A stretch of DNA of 64,000 bases, taken from assembly GCF_900074915.1 (NCBI RefSeq), contig NZ_LT222319.1, forward strand, positions 3,505,001 to 3,569,000. Direction: 5' to 3'. The translations under genes were made by a program, and so were the position numbers. The stretch comes from Pseudomonas cerasi. GTDB lineage: Bacteria; Pseudomonadota; Gammaproteobacteria; Pseudomonadales; Pseudomonadaceae. Position 1 is the first letter of the stretch; each line of letters starts with the position of its first letter. Shown piece by piece: positions 17,547-26,617 of the stretch. The notes below the pieces were generated by a model. That model searched no databases. It saw nothing but the letters and a program-made list of their open reading frames with translations, and was not told the DNA's origin.

Positions 17547-19036
17547 ATGGGCTCATGGCTTGGCAACCTGTCACTGAAATATAAGTTCTGGGCCGTCAAC
17601 GCGGTCGCTTTCGTCACCACCCTGTTGCTGGTGCTGTACGCCATGCAAACTGAACAACACGCGCGCACGGATGCGTCGCGCCAGGCAGCACAAGCGCAGG
17701 CGCGGCTGCTGACCGACTGGCCCGTCGACACGGCCCTGCCCTCCAGTAATGTCTTGCTGACGTACCGACAGGGTCAGACACCCGTTTTGGATGGCCTTGC
17801 GCTGCCGGAACTGGCTGACGCCAGCGACTGGGTTGCGCTGAACAAGCCCGCTGGCGATCGATGGCTGAGCGGTGCGCAGATCATCACCCGGGGCGCCGAG
17901 CAACGGATTGCGCTACTGGCATTCACCCCGACCTTCATGCACGTCATGCTGGATCGCTTCACGCACTACGCGATTGCGGTTTTCGTGCTGATGTTATTGA
18001 TGCTCTGCGCTTCGCAACTGCTGATCCGCTTTCTACTCAGCCAGCTCAACGCGCTCAAGGATGTGATGCTGCATGTGGAAAAAAGCGGCGACCTGGCGGC
18101 CCGTGTTCCCAATCGCAGTGACGATGAGGTCGGACAGATGGCCAAGGCCTTTAATGCCATGCAGGTAATGCCATGCAGGCCGGTTATCAGCGAGTGGTCA
18201 ATACCGTTTCACAAACCGCTGGCCGCCTTGATCAGGGTGCCGCGCACCTGGCGGCGGGCATGAAGGAAGTGCGCCAGGGCATGCTCGGCCAGCAAAGCGA
18301 AACCGACCAGGTGGCCACAGCCATCAACGAGATGACCGCTACGGTTCATCACATTGCCCAGCACGCCACGGCTACCCGTGATCAGTCGCAGACCGCCGAC
18401 GCGCTGGCGGGCAGTGGCAAAGTGGTGGTCGACCGCGTGCAGGTGTCCATCGCAGGGCTGTCCAGCGGCGTGCAGCAGACGGCGGAAATGATCCAGCGCA
18501 TGGCCGAAGACAGCCAGAAGATCAACGGTGTGGTCAACGTGATCCACAGCATCGCCGAGCAGACCAACCTGCTCGCCCTCAACGCAGCCATCGAAGCCGC
18601 ACGCGCCGGGGAAATGGGTCGGGGTTTTGCCGTGGTCGCCGACGAGGTACGCAATCTGGCCAAGCGGGTGCAAACCTCCACTGATGAAATCACCACGATG
18701 GTCTCGACCCTGCAAAGCGGCACCCGCGATGCGGTGGATTTCATGCAGGAAAGCTCGTACAAGGCCGACGAATGCGTGCAGCAGGCGCGGGAAGCCGGCG
18801 ATGCACTGGCGGCGATTGCCGGTGCCGTGGCGCAGATGCGCGAAAGCAACACGCAGATCGCCGTCGCGGCTCAGCAACAAAGTCAGGTCGCCGAGGAGAT
18901 GAACCGTGCGGTGGTGAGTATCCGCGATGTCACCGAACGCACGGTGATCCAGACGGTTGACTCGGCCAGCACCAGTGACGAACTGGCCACGCTGGCAGGC
19001 GAACTGAATGCCGCCATTGGCCAGCTCAAGCTGTAA
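17547..19036 (+). pseudogene. Methyl-accepting chemotaxis protein, frameshifted by a 14-bp duplication
   Basis: A chemoreceptor split into two frames. The first part (from 17547) has a transmembrane helix near residues 12-30 and a short ~100-residue periplasmic region. A second helix at about 137-160 and the start of HAMP (LKDVMLHVEKSGDLAARVPN...) follow. The second part (to 19036) has the cytoplasmic signalling domain with the conserved tip EQTNLLALNAAIEAARAGE. The break is exactly at a perfect tandem duplication, 18152-18165 and 18166-18179. Removing one copy restores a continuous 491-residue protein reading FNAMQAGYQRV across the joint. The first frame otherwise continues with about 30 unrelated residues and stops at 18263. 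No full receptor is made unless a copy is lost or translation slips. A sequencing or assembly artefact is possible but unlikely to create a perfect duplication. Confidence 0.9.
18152..18179 (+). repeat. Perfect 14-bp tandem duplication inside the chemoreceptor gene
   Basis: TAATGCCATGCAGG occurs twice in direct contact. The extra 14 bases shift the frame by two. It lies at the end of HAMP, just before the signalling domain. Confidence 0.97.
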
Positions 19037-19143
19037 CAGGCTATCGCCACGATAGACAGGCTTGACTCGTCAGCCATCGGCGCGCGGGCCTATCCTTCAG
19101 GCATTGAACGACGCTTTACGCGTTACCTGAAGAGGACCGCATC

Positions 19144-19386
19144 ATGAACAAGCCACTTTCCGATCTGCAGTTGAATCAATGGCGTGACAGCAACGACAGT
19201 CAGGAGCACTCGACCAGTCTGGCCCTGTACCTGATCGCCGTACCGCTGTTCATTCTGGCGGCCCTGCTGATCCTCAACGGTCTGTTTTCCGAAAGCCTTT
19301 CATCGGTTGCCATCGGCGTGATCGGCCTGATGGCGGCGCTGGGTTTTCAGCGCCAGGACGCCGCTCGGGCCGCTCGCAAACCTTGA
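19144..19386 (+). CDS. Small membrane protein, hypothetical
   Basis: An 80-residue protein with two predicted transmembrane helices: LALYLIAVPLFILAALLIL at about residues 27-45 and SVAIGVIGLMAALGF at about 54-68. The polar N-terminus is MNKPLSDLQLNQWRDSND and the tail is basic (RQDAARAARKP). The start follows GAAGAGGA nine bases upstream. It is a single gene between the chemoreceptor and the convergent thioesterase gene. No function is recognised; small two-helix proteins of this kind are common next to envelope genes. Confidence 0.7.
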   Translation: MNKPLSDLQLNQWRDSNDSQEHSTSLALYLIAVPLFILAALLILNGLFSESLSSVAIGVIGLMAALGFQRQDAARAARKP

Positions 19387-19398
19387 TCCGGTTGCCGG

Positions 19399-20196
19399 TC
19401 AGCCAAACACGGTGACCGTCTGGCGACTGATTGCGATCAGCTCGCCGTCGGGGCTCCACAATGCCGCGGCGGTGTGACCATAACCATCGCGGGCATGCTC
19501 GATGACTGCGCGATAGCAGCACCATTGCAGGGTATCCAGCGACGGCTGGGGCTGGACGAACTCAATGGTCCAGGTCAGTGAACTGCCGGGTGCCGGCTTG
19601 TCCAGGTGCGGCAACACCGCAGGCGGCCAGGTGTCCACCAGGGCCAGAATATGCGCTTCGCTCATGGGCGTGGCGTGCGGCTCATCGCGAAAGCGCACGT
19701 AGCCGCCTATCGCCGGCGATTGGGTGTTACTGAAAGGCATACCGCCCAACGCCCAGCGGATGTCCATGAAACGCAGGTAATCAGGCATCACGCCGCTGGC
19801 GAACGGTAGCTCCGGGCATTGTTCGACCGGTTTGAGGACCGGCGCGGCTTCTGCGGCAAAGGTGATCATTGATTCTCGAGGGGCACCGAAGCTCCCTTGT
19901 ATCTGGGTCATTACCTGACCATTCTGCACTGCGCGCCCCGGCACCTGACTGACTGCCTTGCCATGGCGCAGGATGTCGACCTCGAAAGCAATCGGCACCC
20001 CGGGCGCCGCCGGCCCGACAAAGGTGATCGCCAGCGAACGAACCGGCCGCCCTTCCGGCACCTGTGCACGCATCGCTTCGTAGGTCAGCGCAGCCATCAG
20101 CCCGCCAAAGCAGGCACGCCCCTGAGACCATTCGGCAGGGATCGTGACAGCGCGAGGATCACGACGCAGCGCATCGATCAGTTCAGAAAAGGTCAT
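19399..20196 (-). CDS. Acyl-CoA thioesterase family protein (TesB-like double hotdog)
   Basis: A 265-residue protein with the double-hotdog layout of TesB-like thioesterases. The first hotdog contains GRACFGGLMAALTYEAM at about residues 25-41 and SLAITFVGPAAPG. The second contains LTWTIEFVQPQPS near residue 205 and ends with AALWSPDGELIAISRQT. Predicted to hydrolyse acyl-CoA esters in the cytoplasm; the physiological acyl chain is unknown. The start at 20196 (MTFSELIDALRR) is favoured over one seven codons upstream by family N-termini. It is on the same strand as the CHAD gene, 119 bases away, a gap rich enough in AT to hold its own promoter. Confidence 0.84.
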   Translation of the reverse strand: MTFSELIDALRRDPRAVTIPAEWSQGRACFGGLMAALTYEAMRAQVPEGRPVRSLAITFVGPAAPGVPIAFEVDILRHGKAVSQVPGRAVQNGQVMTQIQGSFGAPRESMITFAAEAAPVLKPVEQCPELPFASGVMPDYLRFMDIRWALGGMPFSNTQSPAIGGYVRFRDEPHATPMSEAHILALVDTWPPAVLPHLDKPAPGSSLTWTIEFVQPQPSLDTLQWCCYRAVIEHARDGYGHTAAALWSPDGELIAISRQTVTVFG

Positions 20197-20315
20197 GTTC
20201 ACTCCACACGTCAACACACAAGTGGATGGATGATAACCATCCTCTTAGTTATCGACAGGCCGCATAATGGCCATTTTTGCGGCCTGAATGACATGCCTCA
20301 CGATAAATTACCGGA

Positions 20316-21077
20316 TCAGAAACAGGCCTTGGCCAGGCGTTTGAGCGACGCTTCGGCCTTGCGTTCGGCACGTACTATGCCGATTTGCCAGCCCGGCACG
20401 CAGGGTGCCAGATCAGGTTGTTCCGCAGCCTGCGCCAGCCATTGCAGATGATCATGCCAGTCGCCCAGTTCGCCTTGTGCGGATTTGAGCCGGGCTTGCA
20501 TGTTTTTCCGCTGATGACTGAGTTGCGGATAGGCTTCGGCAGCGTAGCGCACGCGCTTGATCAGCAAACGCAGGTCATGCCGATCGTGTCCCGGTTCAGC
20601 GATGGCCACACGCAGCTTGTGCCATTGCTTGTCCATGCGTTTTTCAATGGTCTTGCGCAGACCCCGCAACATGCCCTGGCGCTGTTGCAGACGCAGCATT
20701 TCCGGGAACCGGTCAATCAGCTTGAGCAGACGGGTCAGCTCGGACGAGCTGGCGACCTCGGGGCAGGCGGTTTCCAGGTAGCGGTTGCGTGTGAACGCGG
20801 CCTCGTTCAGACCCTGCTCTTCAAGAAACCCGGCGAGCACCTGCATGTCACGCAGCGGCGTGGTCAGTTGGCCGACCGCCTTGGCCGCCTCTTCCAGCTC
20901 TGCCGCACTCGGGTTTTCCCGCAGGGGCCGCAATACGCTGCGCAGACGGCGCACCGTGGTACGTAAATCGTGCAGCGCTTCGCTGTCAGTCGAAACGGCA
21001 AGGCGTGCCTGACACGCGAGTAATTTGACATCCAGCGCCAGCACTTCGGCGACCAGATGATCCACCATTGAAGACAT
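20316..21077 (-). CDS. CHAD domain protein
   Basis: A 253-residue all-helical CHAD protein. The family binds polyphosphate through conserved histidines and basic residues. The repeated signature is visible twice: EALHDLRTTVRRLRSVLRPL at about residues 33-52, and RHDLRLLIKRVRYAAEAYP at about 167-185. These are the two four-helix halves. Lys and Arg are abundant throughout, which fits polyanion binding. The start at 21077 (MSSMVDHLVAEVLAL) follows GAAGGGGAA. It begins 24 bases after the tgpA stop, so it is likely the last gene of the moxR-DUF58-tgpA transcript. The functional link to that operon is unknown. Confidence 0.87.
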   Translation of the reverse strand: MSSMVDHLVAEVLALDVKLLACQARLAVSTDSEALHDLRTTVRRLRSVLRPLRENPSAAELEEAAKAVGQLTTPLRDMQVLAGFLEEQGLNEAAFTRNRYLETACPEVASSSELTRLLKLIDRFPEMLRLQQRQGMLRGLRKTIEKRMDKQWHKLRVAIAEPGHDRHDLRLLIKRVRYAAEAYPQLSHQRKNMQARLKSAQGELGDWHDHLQWLAQAAEQPDLAPCVPGWQIGIVRAERKAEASLKRLAKACF

Positions 21078-21101
21078 GCAATTCCCCTTCGACAAACTGA
21101 T

Positions 21102-23111
21102 TCATGAATGCCTGTCCCTGACGGCTGACAACCTCCATGGCAAACCCCGACGCAACGTGCTCAGCGCCTGCCTCAAGCGGCTCGCCGAAGCCAGCCGCCC
21201 AGCGTAGCGCTGCGCCTGAAATTCGCGGATGAAACCTTCAATGGCCTCGGCATGCTGCGGAAAGTAGAGTACCGCCCTGCGGCAGAATGCGTCAGCGCCT
21301 TCACCCGGCACACGACGCAGACCATGACGGGCGAGCAAGCGTTCAAATGCGTTGAACACGCGCAACTGCGAGTCGCTTTCGCGTTGCCAGGGTTTGAACA
21401 GCCATAACGCCACCAGCCCCAGTGAAAACAGGGTTCCCAGGACAAAAACCGGCGCCTGGAAGCCTGAAAACCAGCGACCGAGAATTTGTAACTGCTGTTG
21501 TCCCTGATAGCCCAGTACCCAGCGCTGCCAGCCGTAATTGAGGTTATCCCAACTGAGGCGCAGGGCGTTGACCCAAGCCACGTTACGGTAGCGCAACGCT
21601 GAATAGGGAGAGTCCTGAAGAAACGCTTCGTCCGCCGCCAGCGCCTGCTCCAGACCTTGCTCGATACGTTGCGGCGCCACGGCGGCAGTAGGGTCGACGC
21701 TGCGCCAGCCCACGCCTGGCTGCCAGTATTCCACCCAGGCATGCGCATCGAACTGGCGAACAGTCAGGTACTGCCCGTCGGGGTTCTGCTCACCGCCCTG
21801 ATACCCGGCCACCACCCGCGCCGGAATGCCTGCCGCGCGCAGGACAAAGGTCATGGCACCGGCGTAGTGGGCGCAAAAACCCTGACGACTGGCAAACAGG
21901 AATTCATCGATGCTGTCATTGCCCAATGGCACCGGTTTGAGGGTGTAGTGAAACGGCTGATCGCTGAAGTAGCCGAGCAGCGCCGCGACCATAGCGTCTG
22001 ATGTGGTGTAGCGCCGGCGCAGTTCATCGGCCCATTGCCGCGCCTGATCATTGCCCTTGGCAGGCAGTTGCAGGTCCTGACGCTGGATCTGCTCGCTGGA
22101 CAGCGGATCACGGACGCTCTGCGGCCATGAGTTGACGGCGTACAACAACGACTGCTCGATGGGGCGTCTGCGCTGCAGGCGGAAGTCGCTCATCTGCCGC
22201 ACGTCCGGCAACGTGGTTTCTGCAACGTCGAGGCTCGGCAACCAGGGCCGGCCGCTGGCTTCCATGACAACGCTGTAGGCCAGCGGCTCACCGCGTTTCT
22301 CCCACTGCGCAATCTGCACGGTCTGGGCACGTGCCGACTGCGACCAGCGACGTCCATCGAACTGCTCAAGGGTCAAACCGCGCCAGTAAAGCTGATTGCG
22401 CGCCGGGATCGGCCCTTCAAAACTGGCGCGGAACACCAGTGCAGGCGATTTGCTCAGTTCCGCCATGTCGCCGGGTGCCATGTTGTCCGACAGGCCGGTG
22501 ACGCCTTTGTTACTCGGCTGCGGCAGCGACCAGAGCGGGTCCAAGCGCGGAAAGAATAGAAACAGCAGGAGCATCAATGGCAGTGCCTGCGCCATCAGCT
22601 TGAACGCCAGCTTGAGCGTGTCCGCCGACCTGCCGGCCAGGTCTGTGTGTTGCAGGCCGATCAACGCAGCCAGCAGCGCGCTGACCGGCAGCAGACTGAA
22701 GAGCGCCCACAGCAGGTTGTCTTCGAACAGATAGCCAACCGCCACGCAGAAGAAACCGAGGAAAATCAGCACGCGCGCGTCACGGCGACTGTTCATTTCC
22801 AGCATTTTCAGAACGAATGCAGCCACCAGTAACGCAGCCCCGGCATCCAGCCCGACCAGGCTGCCGCGCGCCAGATAAACGCCACCTGCGGTGCCCACCA
22901 ACAGCCCGGACTTGACCAAGGTGCCAGGCAAACGCACGCGCATCCGGAACGCCTGCACGCGCCACACCGTACAGCCGAGCCAGAGGATCGTGATTGACAC
23001 CGGCACATGCAGCGCGAACGGCAACACCACCAGTGCCTGCGCCACCAAGAGCCAGGTAAGGCTGACACGCGGAATGGGCGCGGATTGAACTGTCTTGACC
23101 TTGTCGTTCAT
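21102..23111 (-). CDS. tgpA: TgpA, membrane-anchored transglutaminase
   Basis: A 669-residue inner-membrane protein with a periplasmic transglutaminase domain. Several N-terminal helices (about residues 18-180) belong to the TgpA N-terminal domain. The transglutaminase core carries RQGFCAHYAGAMTFVLRAAG with catalytic Cys413, VRQFDAHAWVEYW with the His, and GWRSVDPTAAV with the Asp. A further helix near residue 555 and a C-terminal cytoplasmic tail follow. In P. aeruginosa the homologue is essential for viability and acts in the envelope. The start codon overlaps the stop of the DUF58 gene (ATGA), so the two are translationally coupled; this rules out the longer frame that begins upstream. Confidence 0.93.
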   Translation of the reverse strand: MNDKVKTVQSAPIPRVSLTWLLVAQALVVLPFALHVPVSITILWLGCTVWRVQAFRMRVRLPGTLVKSGLLVGTAGGVYLARGSLVGLDAGAALLVAAFVLKMLEMNSRRDARVLIFLGFFCVAVGYLFEDNLLWALFSLLPVSALLAALIGLQHTDLAGRSADTLKLAFKLMAQALPLMLLLFLFFPRLDPLWSLPQPSNKGVTGLSDNMAPGDMAELSKSPALVFRASFEGPIPARNQLYWRGLTLEQFDGRRWSQSARAQTVQIAQWEKRGEPLAYSVVMEASGRPWLPSLDVAETTLPDVRQMSDFRLQRRRPIEQSLLYAVNSWPQSVRDPLSSEQIQRQDLQLPAKGNDQARQWADELRRRYTTSDAMVAALLGYFSDQPFHYTLKPVPLGNDSIDEFLFASRQGFCAHYAGAMTFVLRAAGIPARVVAGYQGGEQNPDGQYLTVRQFDAHAWVEYWQPGVGWRSVDPTAAVAPQRIEQGLEQALAADEAFLQDSPYSALRYRNVAWVNALRLSWDNLNYGWQRWVLGYQGQQQLQILGRWFSGFQAPVFVLGTLFSLGLVALWLFKPWQRESDSQLRVFNAFERLLARHGLRRVPGEGADAFCRRAVLYFPQHAEAIEGFIREFQAQRYAGRLASASRLRQALSTLRRGLPWRLSAVRDRHS

Positions 23112-24060
23112 GATCGATGGCCGTACAGCGCAAGGGCGCGCAGACAGACTTCGCGGTGTGCATCGCCGCTGTCCACCGCCGACAAAAAGCCCGGTAACCG
23201 CAGGGCAAACGGCTGCTGCCGCTGCGACAGCTCCAGCACCCAGTAACACAGGCGCGACAGGCGCTCTTCGATATCGCCGCCCAGCGCCATGAAGTCCAGG
23301 CACAGGTCATGGCCACTGAGGTCGGTGAAATCCTTGATCAGCAGCCCCTGCCCGCGAGAATAGGCTTTCCAGTGCAGGCGACTGCGATTGTCACCCGGCT
23401 GGTAGCTGCGCAAGCCCTGATAATCATCGACACCGGCCCCCTGGGTGGCATGGCCATCGTCCTCGGCATGCGGCTGCACGCCCTTGAGCAGCGGCATGGT
23501 CCCGGACAAGGGTCGAGGGTAGATCAAGGCGCTCTGCTCCAGGTCTAGCCAGCTCCAGGCGCGAAAGATACCCAGCGGAAATACACTCTCGATGCGCAGC
23601 CTTGGCGCACGCAGCCAGCCGCGCTTTTCGGCGGGCAGAGTCAGTTCCAGGTCGGTCAGCCCACGGGGCTGCACGTCGCCGGACTGCAATGCTGTCGCAC
23701 TCCAGCCCAATCCCAATGCCTGGTGGGCCTGCCCGGCACTTTCCAGGCGCAGGCGCAATTGCACCGGCTCGCCGACGAATACCGAACGCGCCACGCCCGC
23801 ACTCAGAACCAGACCGCTGATGTTGCGGTAGGTGTGCAGGATGGCCAGCACGCCTATCGACAGCAATAGAAAGGTCAATCCGTAGGCCAGGCTGTTCTGA
23901 TAATTGATCGCCACCAGCAGCATAAGCACCAGCACTAGCGCGTAAATCATGCCGGTGCGTGTCGGCATGATGAAAATGCGCCGGTGGTCGAGGGTAATGC
24001 GTGACGCTGGAGGAATTCGCCTCGACAGCCAGCGTTGCCAGAGCGGTTTGAGCGGTTCGA

Positions 24061-24978
<918 letters not shown>

Positions 24979-25111
24979 CGAAAGCCCCTTCCGGCAACTG
25001 CTTCATGACTGTGGGACTGCAAGCGATGCCAGTGTCCGAACACTTTAAAGTGAGCGTAGGCCGTTTCGCCAGAGTTGGTTAGGCCTACCGTCTCGCCAGA
25101 CTGAAAGATTT

Positions 25112-25165
25112 GTGACGCAGAACGTCACGAACGGCATTGCCACGCGGAGCGTGAGGAACGATAGC
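25112..25165 (+). repeat. Hairpin repeat of P. syringae type, copy 1
   Basis: GTGACGCAGAACGTCAC is an inverted repeat with a three-base centre. GAACGGCATTGCCACGCGG and a second short inverted repeat (CACGCGGAGCGTG) follow. Copy 2 near 25395 shares the first hairpin with one change and the following GAAC.GCAT. pattern. Confidence 0.7.
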
Positions 25166-25394
25166 CATCAGCTCCCGGGCCGTGTCTTTAGCCAAATGGC
25201 CTAAAATGCTTTTCGAGCGCGATGGCACAGACGAAGCAGAGTGCGACGTCAGTGACAGGGCAAAGGAACCCGACGAAGTCGGGCCGGAAACGGAGCTTGG
25301 GTTTGCTTACTTTGGCCCCTCAAAGTGAGTCGCCGAGGGGCGAAAAGGCGACTTGAGTCAGATGGAGAAGTCACTGAAACCACAGAACAGCTGC

Positions 25395-25441
25395 GTGACG
25401 CAGAGCGTCACGAACTGCATGCCAACGCATTGGCACGATAG
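25395..25441 (+). repeat. Hairpin repeat of P. syringae type, copy 2
   Basis: GTGACGCAGAGCGTCAC followed by GAACTGCATGCCAACGC. The repeat unit is the same as at 25112, but with a diverged second half (CAACGCATTGG replaces the CACGCGGAGCGTG hairpin). Confidence 0.7.
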
Positions 25442-25477
25442 TCATTTTCCGGACGCCCCATTTTCAGGGGCTTTACT

Positions 25478-25506
25478 GGCCTCTTCGCGAGCAAGCTCGC
25501 TCCCAC
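25478..25506 (-). repeat. REP element copy 2
   Basis: Exact reverse complement, over 29 bases, of the REP at 12745-12773. It lies 45 bases beyond the 3' end of the small lipoprotein gene, where REPs commonly sit. Confidence 0.85.
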
Positions 25507-25550
25507 GGCCTTCGGCCAGAATCAAGAGCAGACCTGTGTATCGTCAGGTA

Positions 25551-25829
25551 TCAACGGCCAGCGCGGGACTCGCGGATGTAGAAGCGGGCTTTCTCGGACT
25601 TCTCGGTGCAGCCTTCAAACGCCTCGAACTGCTGCTGAGTCTTGGCACCCGTCAGCAGCGACAAGGCCTTGGAGTAACTGACCGTTCCGGCGAAGCCTTC
25701 AGCCTTGGCCAGATCAAGCTCATGCCAGGCAGCGTCGAGCTGAGTGGCACAGCTGTCGCGATATCCAGTCTTGCCAGCACAACCTGCAAGAACCAAAACA
25801 AGCAATGGCAGACAGATAAGGGCTTTCAT
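25551..25829 (-). CDS. Small lipoprotein, hypothetical
   Basis: A 92-residue predicted lipoprotein. The signal MKALICLPLLVLVLAGC ends in the lipobox VLAGC with Cys17 lipidated, followed by AGKTGYRD. Since residues +2 and +3 are Ala and Gly, sorting to the outer membrane is likely. The mature part is helical, has two more cysteines (RDSCATQL and FEGCTEKS) that could form a disulfide, and contains SKALSLLTGAKTQQQFEAF. No family name is recognised with confidence. It lies downstream of kdpE on the same strand, 95 bases away. Confidence 0.75.
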   Translation of the reverse strand: MKALICLPLLVLVLAGCAGKTGYRDSCATQLDAAWHELDLAKAEGFAGTVSYSKALSLLTGAKTQQQFEAFEGCTEKSEKARFYIRESRAGR

Positions 25830-25924
25830 GCGGGTGTTACCTCAGAGTGAACAGGGAGTGTGCGGCTTTGACGGTGCGGGGCAGTAAAAGTGCCGCAGCA
25901 CGGGGCTATGCTCGCTTTTTTCAT

Positions 25925-26617
25925 CTAGTGATCAGCCAGCAGACGATACCCTATTCCAGGCTCGGTGAGGATGAACCGCGGAGCGGTCGGATCGTCCGCC
26001 AGCTTCTGCCGCAAATGCCCCACCACGATACGCAGATAATGACTGTCTTCGGTGTGCGTGGGCCCCCAGATATCCTTGAGCAACTGCTGCTGGGTAATGA
26101 CCCGCCCGGGATGCCGCGCCAACTGCGCCAGCACCGCGTATTCCTTGCGGGTCAGCGCCACTTCCTGGCCGTCGAGCAGCACACGCCGATAGGCCAGGTC
26201 CACGGTAAGCGGCCCGAACTCAAGCGCAGACTCGGGCTTTTCGCTGCCCGACGCCTGCCTGAGCAGCGCCCTGATTCGGGCCAGAAACTCCTGAATGCCA
26301 AACGGCTTGGTCACGTAATCGTTGGCGCCGGCGTCCAGCGCCTGAACTTTCTGAGCCTCGCTGGCGCGCACCGAGAGCACCAGCACCGGCACTCCCGACC
26401 ACTCGCGAAACTCACTCAGCACCTGCTGGCCGTCCATATCCGGCAACCCAAGGTCGAGCACCAGCAAATCCGGTTTGTTCAGGGCAGCTTGAGTCAGGCC
26501 CTCAGCGCCAGTGGCGGCTTCCAGCACCTTGTAGCCCTGCGAAACCAGACTGATGCGCAGGAACTTGCGAATCTGCGGCTCATCATCGATGACCAGAATG
26601 GTGGTCGCCTGGCTCAA
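25925..26617 (-). CDS. kdpE: KdpE, response regulator of the Kdp system
   Basis: A 230-residue OmpR-type response regulator. The receiver domain has acidic pocket residues in VIDDEPQIR, phospho-acceptor Asp55 in LVLDLGLPDMDG, and the conserved Lys in ANDYVTKPF. The C-terminal winged helix (residues ~130-228) contains LTRKEYAVLAQLARHPG and SHYLRIVVGHLRQKL. Phosphorylated KdpE activates kdpFABC when potassium is scarce. Its start overlaps the kdpD stop by four bases (ATGA), so the pair is translationally coupled. Confidence 0.96.
   Translation of the reverse strand: MSQATTILVIDDEPQIRKFLRISLVSQGYKVLEAATGAEGLTQAALNKPDLLVLDLGLPDMDGQQVLSEFREWSGVPVLVLSVRASEAQKVQALDAGANDYVTKPFGIQEFLARIRALLRQASGSEKPESALEFGPLTVDLAYRRVLLDGQEVALTRKEYAVLAQLARHPGRVITQQQLLKDIWGPTHTEDSHYLRIVVGHLRQKLADDPTAPRFILTEPGIGYRLLADH

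Larger units (their letters stand above)
24979..25550. other. 572-base repeat-rich intergenic region
   Basis: No credible gene. The region holds two copies of a 17-base hairpin repeat (25112-25128 and 25395-25411), a REP (25478-25506) and, between them (about 25255-25375), a GC-rich stretch containing GGAGCTTGGGTTTGCTTAC and GAGTCGCCGAGGGGCGAAAA. That stretch looks like a dispersed non-coding repeat seen in many Pseudomonas genomes (recollection, not searched). The left 100 bases must hold the moxR promoter. Confidence 0.65.
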
